Positions 8,939-18,073 of a stretch of 64,000 bases of DNA are shown piece after piece. Origin of the DNA: QAND01 sp003150225 (GTDB lineage: Bacteria > Bacillota > Clostridia > Christensenellales > QAND01); NCBI RefSeq assembly GCF_044357945.1, contig NZ_CP076563.1:744001-808000 (forward strand), read 5' to 3'. The notes beneath the pieces were generated by a model. The model did no database searches. It saw only the letters and a program-made list of their open reading frames with translations, and was not told the origin of the DNA. Made by a program: the position numbers and the translations under genes. Positions within the stretch are counted from its first letter, which is position 1. Every line of letters starts with the position of its first letter.

Positions 8939-9442
8939 TTACTTGAGCACGTCGTCCAGGGTAACCATCGCCATGTACGGCAGCAGCTGTACGTCGATGG
9001 GAATCCCGGTCTTTTTCATCTCTTCAATGACTTTCAGATCCTCTTCGTCCACGTAGACGTTATCGGAGAGTTTTTTCTTCTGCGAGACGTCTCCGCCGTT
9101 CAGGCGGCCGTAGTTGCCGAAGTTGATCCGCTTCACCTGGTCGGTGGCTCCCTGCGCGATGGCGAGAGCGTCTTTCAGGTTGGTGACGATGATCCCAATT
9201 ACGGTGTTAGCGGTCCGGGGATCATTTAGGGTTTTAATCGCCTGCTCAATGCTCTGCACCGTGGTCTTGCTGCTGGGCGGGCCCGCCATCTTCAACGCCA
9301 TGGTCTGGGTCTTGCTGGCAGCAGCCACGTCGCTTGCCACCATCAAAACCTTGAATTCCAAGGCCTTGCTCCAGGCAATGGCCACCTGTCCGTGAATCAT
9401 CCGATCATCCACACGCATTAATTTTACCAATTCATTTTTCAC
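8939..9442 (-). CDS. PTS mannose/fructose/sorbose family IIB component
   Basis: The 167-residue cytoplasmic IIB subunit takes phosphate from IIA on a histidine and passes it to sugar. The signature RVDDRMIHGQV is at residues 10-20, with His17 the phosphorylated residue. Length is normal. A strong AAGGAGGAGGTG lies just before ATG 9442. It is the first gene of the IIB-IIC-IID operon, and a small hairpin (GACCAA / TTGGTC) sits immediately upstream of the ribosome site. Confidence 0.93.
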   Translation of the reverse strand: MKNELVKLMRVDDRMIHGQVAIAWSKALEFKVLMVASDVAAASKTQTMALKMAGPPSSKTTVQSIEQAIKTLNDPRTANTVIGIIVTNLKDALAIAQGATDQVKRINFGNYGRLNGGDVSQKKKLSDNVYVDEEDLKVIEEMKKTGIPIDVQLLPYMAMVTLDDVLK

Positions 9443-10202
9443 CTCCTCCTTTTTTAAGTGACCAAAGACGCTTGGTCCTAAAGAGAAAATTACGCATACT
9501 AGAGTTCTTTTTTACACCGTTTGATATCGGTGCGGGTAACTTTCCCCGAAGTATTCAGGCAAAGGGGCGCTTGCCATTTTCATCAAAATTGCAATGTGCG
9601 TTCACCGCACGCTTACAAACAAGACATCCACTCTTTCAAACAAATAAAATTAAACATTTTACTTGTTTTTTAAATTTCCATATATAATCCAGGAAAATCC
9701 AATCACTTTTTCTACCAATATCATTCTATGATCAAACGCGCTAAAAATAATCGCTATTTTTAGGGTATTTTTCGGAAATCGCTCTGACTCATCTCCGTTT
9801 TAATCCCTCTATAATTAACTTTATTATATGTACTCACCTATCGATTGTCAATAATAACCTGGTATTTTTCACATAAATAATCAATAATTTATTGTTTTTT
9901 TATATTTTTTTCAGTTCAATAATTTCAAAAATTTTTTGTAGTTATTTGGGCTACTTGCGTCATCCATTTTATTGGAAATTTCTAACTTTCATAGGATAAA
10001 GCCTCTATTCTATGGGAATCTTTTTAAACTCCACCTGAATCCATTCAATCATCTCCGCAATTCAATATTCCAAATTCTTATTTTACTTTTGTAACTTCAA
10101 GGAGATTTTTTCCATACCTGATTTTCCCTTTCATTTATTGATGCCAAACCTTTGATCCATCAACGCAAATCCGCGCAAGCGAAGACACAATCCTTTTCCA
10201 TC
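9443..10202 (-). promoter_or_regulatory. long AT-rich leader/control region of the PTS operon
   Basis: About 760 bp without a convincing gene separates IIB from DUF1622 and is far more AT-rich than its neighbours. On the minus strand near IIB I see a hairpin GACCAA / TTGGTC at about 9461-9478, a hairpin CACCG / CGGTG at about 9516-9533 followed by an A-rich run, and an inverted repeat GTGCG-N5-CGCAC at about 9596-9610. These look regulatory, but I cannot name a regulator. A clear sigma-54 promoter was not found. The rest holds nothing I can identify. Confidence 0.4.
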
Positions 10203-10562
10203 TTAGATCTCCTCCTGGCCCTCCCCTTCGTCCATATCCGTCCCCATGTGGGTCTCTTCGGTTTTGATCTCCCAATGGATCAGAAAGGTCAAAGCGGCCC
10301 GCAGCAGTATGATTGCCCCAACGATAGCGATTTCACTGAACTCCCGCACTACCACCGTTCGCAAAATCTCACTTCCCAGCTTAAATTCAAGGCCCATGGC
10401 CATTCCTTTAGCCAACTTCAAGCGCGTAAGCGGATCCCGGCGAAGATAGCACACGAGCCCAACTACGCCCGCTACAATAATGACGCCAACGCCCATAAAC
10501 TCAAACGCGATGATGGCTAAATTGACCACCCGGATCAAAATATGATGAAGTAGTTCTTCCAT
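10203..10562 (-). CDS. DUF1622 family membrane protein
   Basis: The 119-residue protein has three hydrophobic segments (about 8-38, 73-95) with the family pattern of a central basic stretch containing RLKLAKGMAMGLEFKLGSEILRT-type sequence, and ends in an acidic tail. DUF1622 proteins are small inner-membrane proteins of unknown role. The gene stands alone between the PTS control region and the tmRNA region and carries its own short leader. Confidence 0.75.
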   Translation of the reverse strand: MEELLHHILIRVVNLAIIAFEFMGVGVIIVAGVVGLVCYLRRDPLTRLKLAKGMAMGLEFKLGSEILRTVVVREFSEIAIVGAIILLRAALTFLIHWEIKTEETHMGTDMDEGEGQEEI

Positions 10563-10727
10563 CTGTATCCTTCACCCTTTCCGATTTCCTCACTATTGTT
10601 AACGCAAGGATGGGGAAATCATTCCGATTTCCCATTTCTTCATCAAATCCACTCCAGATAAAACACAGATCTAGCGAAGAAATCCAAAGGCATTATAGGC
10701 GCAGGCGAAGAAACTTTTGAGTCATAA

Positions 10728-10919
10728 CCTTCATGTGGTTTCGATTTGCGGCAGCAAAGGAGCTACGTATTTCATGTTCTCAGCAGAATAAACCAATTCA
10801 ATAAACAACTTAAAAAAACAGCCCTCATTTATGACATCCATGGGTCTGAAGTGAATGGCGAATTAAAATTAGTGGCAAATGCCGTTGACGATGTGTTTTC
10901 AAAAGCAATCAAGAAATGA
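10728..10919 (+). pseudogene. possible remnant of a protein C-terminus
   Basis: The plus strand has an open frame from 10728 to a TGA at 10917-10919 with no good start codon. Its end, GELKLVANAVDDVFSKAIKK, has the amphipathic, charged look of real coding sequence. A hairpin CCCC-GAGAA / TTCTC-GGGG followed by TTTTG comes about 45 bp later (10958-10986) and could end transcription. I do not recognise the protein. It may be a decayed gene or a chance frame in the 520-bp gap before tmRNA. Confidence 0.25.
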
Positions 10920-11025
10920 ACTATGTACTTTTGTGTGTACCTGAAAAAGAAAGCCCCCGAGAAACCTTTATTCTCTGGGGTTTTGTTTAGCACAGTCTTA
11001 CGATATGGATCTTTACTTGCGGGTA

Positions 11026-11063
11026 CAAAAATATCGCAACCCGCAAAAGCAAGTTGCGATATT
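11026..11063 (-). terminator. rho-independent terminator of tmRNA
   Basis: Downstream of the tmRNA CCA end the minus strand has a small GCGGC-AAGTT-GCCGC hairpin, then an 11-bp stem AATATCGCAAC / GTTGCGATATT running into TTTTTG. Nearly the same arrangement follows the tRNA fragment at 30630. Confidence 0.85.
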
Positions 11064-11082
11064 GGATGCGGCAACTTGCCGC

Positions 11083-11432
11083 TGGTGGAGGCGAGGGGAG
11101 TCGAACCCCTGTCCGAAGACGTTTGTTCACGGTTTTCTCCGAGCGCAGCGGCTCGATCAAATTCCCGCATCCCTTCCTCGATGCCGCGAGGGAAGGGAGT
11201 TGGTAGCTTCATCTTACCGGTTTAGACGCAAAGCTTAGCCTAACCTGTTCCCCATCTAATGGCGTTCTATCCTACCCGATGGGACATGTAGGGAGAACGT
11301 CGCGGCTTAGGCCGCGAAAGCTACTTCGTTTTTCGCAGTTATTATTTGATTTGCCGGTTTTTAACGCAGCCCCGGCGGTCTGCGGCTCGCTTACCGTGCC
11401 CAATCCATCCCCGTCGAAACCATTACGCCCCC
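11083..11432 (-). ncRNA. ssrA: transfer-messenger RNA (tmRNA, SsrA)
   Basis: This 350-nt RNA rescues stalled ribosomes. The 5' end GGGGGCG pairs with CGCCUCC just before the ACCA 3' end, giving the seven-pair acceptor stem. The T-arm GGGGTTCGACTCCCC is intact. The tag frame begins at a GCA resume codon and reads ANQIITAKNEVAFAA followed by TAA, so the degradation tag ends AFAA rather than the common ALAA. The encoded CCA is present. SmpB and RNase R, its two partners, are encoded just upstream on the same strand, separated only by lysA. Confidence 0.97.
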
Positions 11433-11456
11433 ATATAGGGCCCCATCGGGTATTAG

Positions 11457-11462
11457 ATTATA
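11457..11462 (-). promoter_or_regulatory. -10 element of the tmRNA promoter
   Basis: A perfect TATAAT (minus strand) lies 25 bp upstream of the mature tmRNA 5' end, preceded by GTATGG. No good -35 hexamer is seen at the expected distance. Confidence 0.55.
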
Positions 11463-11511
11463 CCATACCCGCAAGAGAATTCATATGCCAGATTCTACAA
11501 AACATGGAATC

Positions 11512-11545
11512 AAAAAACAAGCGGGCATTTCATAGAATGCCCGCT
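11512..11545 (-). terminator. rho-independent terminator after lysA
   Basis: A minus-strand stem GAGCGGGCATT / AATGCCCGCTT is followed by TTTTTTG. It separates lysA from ssrA, so tmRNA is transcribed on its own. Confidence 0.85.
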
Positions 11546-11573
11546 CTTACCTCGGATATGCGTATGGGGAAAC

Positions 11574-12824
11574 TCAATCAAACAGATTCAGAAAATCCAG
11601 GGTAGCAAAGTAATCCTTTGGCGTCTCCGCCCGGCGGATCAGCTGGGTGCTGCCATCCTCCTTTAGCAAAACCTCTGCGGAGCGGAGCTTTCCGTTGTAG
11701 TTGTAACCCATGGAAAAGCCGTGAGCGCCGGTATCATGGATCACCACGATATCCCCAATGTCGATCTTGGGCAGCGCCCGGTTGATGGCAAACTTGTCGT
11801 TGTTCTCACACAGCGAACCCGTCACATCGTAGAGGGTATCGCAGGGCTCGTCCTCTTTGCCCATCACGGTGATGTGATGGTACGCGCCGTACATGGCGGG
11901 CCGCATCAGGTTGACAGCACAGGCGTCAAGGCCGATATAGTCCTTGTAAATCTTCTTTTCGTGAAGAACCGTGGATACCAGATAGCCATGGGGGCCCGTC
12001 ATAAAACGCCCCAGCTCCGTTTTAATCTGTATCTCCATGCCGGCCTTGGCGATGGTCTTTTCATAAACCTTCCGGACGGCGTCCCCCACCTCCAGAATAT
12101 CCACCGGCTTGTCCTCGGGACGATAGGGAATCCCGATTCCACCGGATAGATTCACGAAGACAATGTTGGCGCCGGTGGTCTTATGCATCTCCACAGCCAG
12201 ATGGAACAAATCCTTGGCTAAGATGGGATAATAGTCTTTATCGGTGGTATTGCTGGACAAAAAGGCATGGATTCCGAAGTTCTTGGCGCCCAGGGACATG
12301 AGCTTGCGGATACCCGCCATCAGCTGAGTTTTGGTCATGCCATATTTGGCGTCCCAGGGGCTGCCCATGATGGCGTTGCCCACCTGGAAATCCCCGCCGG
12401 GGTTATACCGCAAGCAGATGGTTTCCGGAATGCCCCCGTTCTCCTTCAAAAAATCAATGTGGCTGTAATCATCCAGGTTGATGAGCGCGTCCAGCTTCCG
12501 GGCGTACCGGTACTCCTCCGCCGGAGTGACGTTGGAGGAAAACATGATGTCCTCCCCCGCAAAGCCCAACGCCTCTGCCAGCATCAGCTCGGTGTAGGAG
12601 GAACAATCCAAGCCGCAGCCCTCCTCCTTCAGGATGTTCAGAATCACGGGATTGGGCAGGGCTTTTACGGCAAAATACTCGCGGAACCCAGGATTCCAGG
12701 AAAACGCCTGGTTCAGGGCCCGAGCGGTAGCCCGGATACCCTTTTCATCATAAATATGGAACGGCGTCGGATACTGCTTGATGATCTCGACGATCTGCTC
12801 CTTGGTAAAGACCGGTACCTTCAT
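11574..12824 (-). CDS. lysA: diaminopimelate decarboxylase
   Basis: The 416-residue fold-type III PLP enzyme converts meso-diaminopimelate to lysine and CO2, the last step of lysine synthesis. The PLP lysine is Lys54 in YFAVKALP, the glycine-rich LSGGIGIP phosphate-binding segment is present, and the DVTGSLCENND segment supplies the active-site cysteine from the other subunit. The HAFLSSNTTDKDY region replaces the more usual HIGSQ segment, so a related carboxynorspermidine- or DAP-decarboxylase subgroup is possible. It stands alone between smpB and ssrA with its own terminator. Confidence 0.87.
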   Translation of the reverse strand: MKVPVFTKEQIVEIIKQYPTPFHIYDEKGIRATARALNQAFSWNPGFREYFAVKALPNPVILNILKEEGCGLDCSSYTELMLAEALGFAGEDIMFSSNVTPAEEYRYARKLDALINLDDYSHIDFLKENGGIPETICLRYNPGGDFQVGNAIMGSPWDAKYGMTKTQLMAGIRKLMSLGAKNFGIHAFLSSNTTDKDYYPILAKDLFHLAVEMHKTTGANIVFVNLSGGIGIPYRPEDKPVDILEVGDAVRKVYEKTIAKAGMEIQIKTELGRFMTGPHGYLVSTVLHEKKIYKDYIGLDACAVNLMRPAMYGAYHHITVMGKEDEPCDTLYDVTGSLCENNDKFAINRALPKIDIGDIVVIHDTGAHGFSMGYNYNGKLRSAEVLLKEDGSTQLIRRAETPKDYFATLDFLNLFD

Positions 12825-12965
12825 GGTGTGCCTCCGTACAAAAACTTTAATAGCGAAATTGTATCATGGGGGGTTAGCCCAGTCAAACAAAGAAGTAATT
12901 AAAATTGACGGTTTTGCCCTCTCCGTCTTGCATAAATTGAAACAAATTTTTCACATAGGGAAAAA

Positions 12966-12992
12966 GAAATCCCCGGGCCCCGGGGATTTTCC
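12966..12992 (-). terminator. rho-independent terminator after smpB
   Basis: The minus strand has the stem AAATCCCCGG / CCGGGGATTT, followed by a C and then TTTTTC. It lies just after the smpB stop codon. Confidence 0.85.
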
Positions 12993-13013
12993 TTTCTTTT
13001 GTCAACCCAGGGG

Positions 13014-13484
13014 CTACTCCCCCCTGCGTCCAGCCCGGGCCACCGCCCGTTCCATTTCCCGTTTATCGTCCCGCTGCTTGAGAGATTCCCGCTTGTCATA
13101 CAGTTTCTTGCCCTTGCAGATGCCCACTTCCATCTTGGCATAATTGCCATAGAAGTACACCGAAAGGGGAATGAGCGTATACCCCTCTCGCATGGTGCTG
13201 GCGTTGAGCTTTGCAATCTCCCGTTTATGGAGCAGCAGCTTCTTATCCCGCAGCGGATCCCGGTTAAAGATATTCCCCTGTTCGTATGGGCTGATATGCA
13301 TCCCCACCACATAGGCTTCTCCATTCCGCACCCGGATATAGGCGTCGGTTAGGTTTGCTTTTCCCTGGCGGATGGACTTCACCTCGGTGCCAAAAAGGGA
13401 TAGGCCAGCCTCCATGGTCTCCTCCACATAGTATTCATGGCGGGCACGGCGGTTCTGCACCATCACCTTTTTCTTCCGATCCAT
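13014..13484 (-). CDS. smpB: SsrA-binding protein SmpB
   Basis: The 156-residue OB-fold protein binds the tRNA-like part of tmRNA and brings it to stalled ribosomes. NRRARHEYYVEETMEAG, GTEVKSIRQGKANL and the C-terminal KKLYDKRESLKQRD tail that enters the mRNA channel are all typical. Its ATG directly follows the TAA of rnr with no gap, and its AGGAGG ribosome site lies inside the rnr end, so translation is coupled. It is the last gene of a secG-rnr-smpB arrangement. Confidence 0.97.
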   Translation of the reverse strand: MDRKKKVMVQNRRARHEYYVEETMEAGLSLFGTEVKSIRQGKANLTDAYIRVRNGEAYVVGMHISPYEQGNIFNRDPLRDKKLLLHKREIAKLNASTMREGYTLIPLSVYFYGNYAKMEVGICKGKKLYDKRESLKQRDDKREMERAVARAGRRGE

Positions 13485-15593
13485 TTAGCGGCCGCCTCCT
13501 TCAGCGGGAACAAATTCCACCCGGCGCATATCCAGGTTGACCCCGCTTACTATAATATCCATTTCGTCGCCGATTGCAAAGGTTTTCTTGGTTCGCTTGC
13601 CGGTAAGCCGAAGCATCTTCTCGTCGTAGACATAATAATCGTCATCCAAGCTGGCCATACGGATGAGTCCTTCGGCGGTATTGGGCAGCTCCACAAAGAT
13701 GCCGAAATCCACCACCGAGGTGATCACCCCGGTGAACCGCTGGCCGATGAACCGCTCCATGTATTGAGCCTTTAAGAGATCGTCCACCGCCCGTTCGGCT
13801 TCCATAGCCACCCGCTCCCGAGCGCTGGTATGCTCCCCCATAGCATGGATCTTTTCCTCCATGGCCTCCAGCTCTTTACAGCCGGGGCCATGGCCAATGG
13901 CCGCCTTGATGGCCCGGTGGACCACTAGATCGGGGTACCGGCGGATGGGCGAGGTGAAATGGCAATAGTTCTTAAGAGCCAGGCCAAAGTGTCCCAATGG
14001 GGCGTCGGCATACCGGGCCTTTTTCATGCAGCGAAGCATGGTACGGTTCATTACCGAAGCATAGGGCGTATCCTCCGCCTCCCGCAAAAGGACCTGCAAG
14101 GCCTTGGGATGGATGTTGCGCAGCTTGGGCGCCTTTAGGCCCAAGGCCTTGGCCATGGTAAAAAGCTCCTCCATCCGCACCTGATCCGGCTCCTCGTGGA
14201 CCCGGTATAAAAAGGGCAGATCCCAGGCGGAGCCATAGGCGGCGGCGCACTCGTTAGCGCTGAGCATAAAGTCCTCGATCATAGCGTTTGCCCTGCCCCG
14301 CTGGGCCCGGCGGATATCCACGGCGTTGCCCATATCGTCGGTCTCGATATCGGTCTCCGCCAAATCAAAGTCGATGCTGCCCCGCGCATGCCGGTTGCGG
14401 GAAAGGATCTCGCTCAATTTTCCCATTCGAAGAAGCAGATCCGCCACCCCCTCGTATCCGGGGACAGTAATCCCCTTCTCCAGCAGCTGGCTCACATCCT
14501 CATAGGTACACCGCTTATCCACGTGGATCACCGAGTTGTGGAAGGAATAGCTTTTGATGTTCCCCTGCCGGTCCAGTTCCATACGGCAGGACAGGGCCAA
14601 CCGGTCCACCCCGGCGTTGAGGGAACAGATGCCGTTTGAAAGGGCCTCAGGCAGCATGGGAATCACCTGACCCGGGAAGTATACGCTGGTTCCCCGTTCA
14701 TAGGCGTCCTGATCCATGGGACACCCCGGAGTCACATAATGGGATACGTCGGCAATGTGGACGTATAGGATATAGCCATCCTCCCTATCCTCCAAGGAAA
14801 CGGCGTCGTCCAGATCCTTGGCGTCCGCCCCATCGATGGTGACGGTGGTAAGGCCCCGATAATCCTCCCGGCCCCGTTTCTGCTTGGGGTCCACCTGCTG
14901 CGGCACCCCTTTGCTCTGGGCAAGAGCCCCCTTTGTAAAGGTATCGGGCAGGTCATAGGAGCGAACGATCCCCAGTATCGACGCCTGAATGGAGCCGGAT
15001 TTGCCCAGCACCTCGGCAACCTTTCCTACAGCGTTGCGGTTGCCGCTGGGCCATTTGACGATTTGGGCCACCACCAGGTCTCCGTTCCTGCCGTCTCCCA
15101 TATTCTCCAGAGGAATGAACACGTCGGGGATTCGCCGATCCTCGGGCACCAGAAACCCGGCGTTATGGCCTCGCTCCAGCCGTCCCACCACGCTGTCCCG
15201 GGCGCGGCTTAGGACGCGGACCACCTCTCCCTCCTTCTTGCCCCGGTACGCCCGGCTGCCCCGAACCTTCACCAAGATCCGATCCTGATGCATGGCTCCC
15301 ATCAAGGCGCCACTGGGAAGGAACACGTCCTCTGCATTCTTGTCGTCAGGAACCAAAAAGCCAAAGCCCCGCTGGTTTCCCGACAGGGTTCCCGCAAGAT
15401 ACCCCAGCCATTGAGGCAGAGCCACCTTGCCCTTACTGGTATAAACCAGCTTTCCCTGGAATTCCAGCCGGGCAAGGATTTCCCCAAAGGCTTCCTCTGA
15501 AAGGCCGGACCGCTCCATCAATTCATTCTTCTTCATGGGAATCCCCTGGGATTCCAGTACGTTCAACAATTTTTCTTCCATAGAATTCTCCAA
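13485..15593 (-). CDS. rnr: ribonuclease R (3'-5' exoribonuclease)
   Basis: The 702-residue enzyme degrades structured RNA and, with tmRNA/SmpB, non-stop mRNA. An N-terminal winged-helix region (about 1-60), two cold-shock domains (about 65-215), the RNB catalytic domain from about residue 245 with IDGADAKDLDDAV carrying the metal-binding aspartates, and a C-terminal S1 domain (FTGVITSVVDFGIFVEL) are in normal order. The Lys-rich tail seen in some RNase R proteins is short here. It is followed without a gap by smpB, which fits a shared role in ribosome rescue. Confidence 0.96.
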   Translation of the reverse strand: MENSMEEKLLNVLESQGIPMKKNELMERSGLSEEAFGEILARLEFQGKLVYTSKGKVALPQWLGYLAGTLSGNQRGFGFLVPDDKNAEDVFLPSGALMGAMHQDRILVKVRGSRAYRGKKEGEVVRVLSRARDSVVGRLERGHNAGFLVPEDRRIPDVFIPLENMGDGRNGDLVVAQIVKWPSGNRNAVGKVAEVLGKSGSIQASILGIVRSYDLPDTFTKGALAQSKGVPQQVDPKQKRGREDYRGLTTVTIDGADAKDLDDAVSLEDREDGYILYVHIADVSHYVTPGCPMDQDAYERGTSVYFPGQVIPMLPEALSNGICSLNAGVDRLALSCRMELDRQGNIKSYSFHNSVIHVDKRCTYEDVSQLLEKGITVPGYEGVADLLLRMGKLSEILSRNRHARGSIDFDLAETDIETDDMGNAVDIRRAQRGRANAMIEDFMLSANECAAAYGSAWDLPFLYRVHEEPDQVRMEELFTMAKALGLKAPKLRNIHPKALQVLLREAEDTPYASVMNRTMLRCMKKARYADAPLGHFGLALKNYCHFTSPIRRYPDLVVHRAIKAAIGHGPGCKELEAMEEKIHAMGEHTSARERVAMEAERAVDDLLKAQYMERFIGQRFTGVITSVVDFGIFVELPNTAEGLIRMASLDDDYYVYDEKMLRLTGKRTKKTFAIGDEMDIIVSGVNLDMRRVEFVPAEGGGR

Positions 15594-15596
15594 TAA

Positions 15597-15623
15597 TAAA
15601 ACAGGGGCGCCCCAGGCGCCCCG
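15597..15623 (-). terminator. rho-independent terminator after secG
   Basis: The stem GGGGCGCC / GGCGCCCC with a three-base loop is followed on the minus strand by TGTTTTATT. It lies just beyond the secG stop codon and before rnr. Confidence 0.8.
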
Positions 15624-15637
15624 TATGAACCTATCCC

Positions 15638-15880
15638 TTAAGCAGCAAATTTCTGTATCAACACCAGCGCAAAGGACCCAATGGCCAGCAGCACTGCCGC
15701 GATCTTGGTGTAGCGATCCAGCTTTGCTTCATAGGTCTTGCTCTTGGTCTTGGACAAAAAGGTGTCGCTCCCCCCAAAGGATGCGCCCATGCCGGGCTCT
15801 TTGGGTTTCTGCATCAGCACCAATACGATGATCAGCGCCGACAGGATACAGATAACGACTTTTCCAATGGTCATCAGCAT
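15638..15880 (-). CDS. secG: preprotein translocase subunit SecG
   Basis: The 80-residue protein has the SecG layout: one membrane helix at about 5-22, the loop KPKEPGMGASFGGSDTFLSK with the conserved glycine-rich segment, and a second helix at about 60-78. SecG helps SecYE move preproteins across the membrane. The position upstream of rnr and smpB is the usual Firmicutes gene order. Confidence 0.93.
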   Translation of the reverse strand: MLMTIGKVVICILSALIIVLVLMQKPKEPGMGASFGGSDTFLSKTKSKTYEAKLDRYTKIAAVLLAIGSFALVLIQKFAA

Positions 15881-16027
15881 TTAGTTCACGATCCTCCCAA
15901 AATCCATAGCATTCGGATTATAGCATACCCCATGTCCCATTGCAAGCCCGGCCTTTGGGAGAATCTGGCGGAGGAGGACCAGACGCCCGGTACTGTGTCA
16001 TTTTACCGGCGGTTTATGGGTTCCTGG

Positions 16028-16450
16028 TTATTCCCGTGTTAGGGTTTCCAGAAGCGTGCTATAGCATTCCTCCGTCTCCTCCGGGGTAGAAAGGTTGAAC
16101 ACCACCGTCTGTTCTCCCCGAAGCACGATATACCGGTGAACTTGCCGGTAGATGTGAAGCTGGTATCGGCCAAACTCCTCGTTCTGAAAGCTGCCGCTAA
16201 ACACCTTAAAGCTGTCGGTGCCAAACACCTTTTTCCCCGGGGCGAGCTCCTCCCGCAGCTCGACGCCGGTCACGGCGTCCAGATCCACCGTGACGCCCGC
16301 GCCCAGGACCCCATCCACCCGCAGCCGATCCCCCGACATCCCCGCGTGGATATCTCCGCCCACAAACAGAAGAATCAGCACCACAGCCGTGATCACCAGG
16401 GTGATGGCCGTGCCAAAGCCAATGAACACCCTTCTCTCATTCGCCCGCAT
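16028..16450 (-). CDS. small membrane-anchored PH-like protein
   Basis: The 140-residue product has one N-terminal membrane helix (about 10-31) and then a beta-rich domain of about 100 residues resembling a bacterial PH domain (GVTVDLDAVTGVELREEL and HRYIVLRGEQTVVFNL). Function is unknown. It lies between gpmI and secG on the same strand but has its own spacing and no overlap. I assign the family from the strand pattern only. Confidence 0.5.
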   Translation of the reverse strand: MRANERRVFIGFGTAITLVITAVVLILLFVGGDIHAGMSGDRLRVDGVLGAGVTVDLDAVTGVELREELAPGKKVFGTDSFKVFSGSFQNEEFGRYQLHIYRQVHRYIVLRGEQTVVFNLSTPEETEECYSTLLETLTRE

Positions 16451-16472
16451 CGAAATCCCTTCTCTCCTCTAT

Positions 16473-16506
16473 AAAAAAGGGGAAGGACCGAGGTCCTTCC
16501 CCTTTT
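16473..16506 (-). terminator. rho-independent terminator of the glycolytic operon
   Basis: The stem AAAAGGGGAAGGACC / GGTCCTTCCCCTTTT is nearly perfect and ends in TTTTTTATAG on the minus strand, just after gpmI. Confidence 0.9.
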
Positions 16507-16508
16507 GG

Positions 16509-18044
16509 TTATCGGTTCAACAGGGATACGCCCGTCATCTCCGGCGGCTGCGGAACATCCATCAGCTCCAGAAGAGTTGGGGCCAAATCGCAGAGCCGGC
16601 CGCCTTCCTTGAGGGAAGCACCGCTCTTCTCCCCCACCAGGGCCAACATCACCGGATTGGTGGTATGGGCCGTCATGGGCCCGCCGTTCTCATCCACCAT
16701 GGTTTCCGCGTTGCCATGGTCCGCCGTCAAAAGGAAGCAGCCGCCATTTTTCAGGATGGCGTCCGCCACCTTGCCCACGCACTCGTCCACCGCCTCCACG
16801 GCACGGATAGCCGCGGGGATCACGCCGGTATGGCCCACCATATCAGGGTTGGCAAAGTTCAACACCATAAAGTCGTATTTCCCCTCGCCAATAAGCGCCA
16901 CCGCCCGGTCTGCCACCTCATAGGCGCTCATCTCGGGCTTTAAGTCGTAGGTATCCACCTTGGGAGAGGGAATCAGCTCGCGATCCTCCCCGGGATTGGG
17001 CGCCTCTACGCCGCCATTGAAGAAAAACGTCACATGGGCGTATTTCTCGGTTTCGGCGATGCGGAGCTGCGTCTTGCCCATCTTGCTCAGGTACTCCCCT
17101 AGGGTGTTGTCCAGGGACTGGGGTAAAAAGGCCACATGGACCTTGTCCCCAAAGGTGGCGTCATACTGAGTGAAACACACATAGTGGACGGGGAAATACG
17201 TCCGCTGAAATCCGTCGAAGTCCTCCATAATGAAGGTACGGGTGATCTCCCGAGCCCGGTCGGGGCGGAAGTTGTAGAAGATGATGGAATCCCCTTCTCC
17301 TACGGTTGCCACCGGCTGGCCGTTCTCCGTAACGATGATGGGCTTGATAAACTCATCGGTAACGCCCTCGTCGTAGCTCTTCTGGATCATGGCGGGGGCA
17401 TCCTCACCCCGCTGGTCGCCTTCGCCCTTGGTGAGGGCGTTGTAGGCCACCTCTACCCGCTCCCAGCGGTTGTCCCGATCCATGGCATAGTACCGGCCGA
17501 TGACGGTAGCCACTTTTCCGCAGCCCACCTTCTCCATGGCCGCCTGTAGCTGCTCCACATATCCCTTGCCGCTGGTGGGCGCCACGTCCCGGCCGTCCAT
17601 AAAGCAATGGACATATACCTTATCCACGCCCATCCGCTTGCAGAGCTCCAGCACCGCGATGCCATGGGTCAAATGGCTGTGAACACCGCCATCGCTGCAC
17701 AGGCCAAAGAGGTGAACCGCCTTATCGTTGTCCTTTGCATGCTGGATGGCCTCCCGCAGCACGGGATTCTCATAAAAATCCCCATCTTCGATGGATTTGG
17801 TAATCCGGGTCAGCTCCTGGTACACGATGCGCCCAGCGCCGATGTTCATATGACCCACCTCGCTGTTGCCCATCTGTCCCTGGGGCAGTCCCACCGCCAG
17901 ACCGCTGGCTTCGATCTGGGTATGGGGATAGGTGGCAAGAATTCTGTCAATATTGGGGGTATTGGCAGAAAGGATGGCGTTACCGCCATCCTTCTTTCCA
18001 ATACCGAACCCGTCCAGGATAATCAATCCCGTCAGTTTCTTCAT
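16509..18044 (-). CDS. gpmI: cofactor-independent phosphoglycerate mutase
   Basis: The 511-residue alkaline-phosphatase superfamily enzyme interconverts 3- and 2-phosphoglycerate using two manganese ions. LIILDGFG supplies Asp11, and GQMGNSEVGHMNIGAGR carries the catalytic serine Ser61. The C-terminal metal sites in LTADHGNAE and HTTNPVM are present. It is the last gene of pgk-tpiA-gpmI, 29 bp after tpiA, and is followed by a strong terminator. Confidence 0.97.
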   Translation of the reverse strand: MKKLTGLIILDGFGIGKKDGGNAILSANTPNIDRILATYPHTQIEASGLAVGLPQGQMGNSEVGHMNIGAGRIVYQELTRITKSIEDGDFYENPVLREAIQHAKDNDKAVHLFGLCSDGGVHSHLTHGIAVLELCKRMGVDKVYVHCFMDGRDVAPTSGKGYVEQLQAAMEKVGCGKVATVIGRYYAMDRDNRWERVEVAYNALTKGEGDQRGEDAPAMIQKSYDEGVTDEFIKPIIVTENGQPVATVGEGDSIIFYNFRPDRAREITRTFIMEDFDGFQRTYFPVHYVCFTQYDATFGDKVHVAFLPQSLDNTLGEYLSKMGKTQLRIAETEKYAHVTFFFNGGVEAPNPGEDRELIPSPKVDTYDLKPEMSAYEVADRAVALIGEGKYDFMVLNFANPDMVGHTGVIPAAIRAVEAVDECVGKVADAILKNGGCFLLTADHGNAETMVDENGGPMTAHTTNPVMLALVGEKSGASLKEGGRLCDLAPTLLELMDVPQPPEMTGVSLLNR

Positions 18045-18073
18045 GATATCCTCCTAAGTCCGGTCAATGTTCC

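Noticed and set aside
9530..9600. A sigma-54 (-24/-12) promoter for the PTS operon
   Set aside because: TGGCA and TTGC are present on the minus strand but the spacing between GG and GC is three bases too long.
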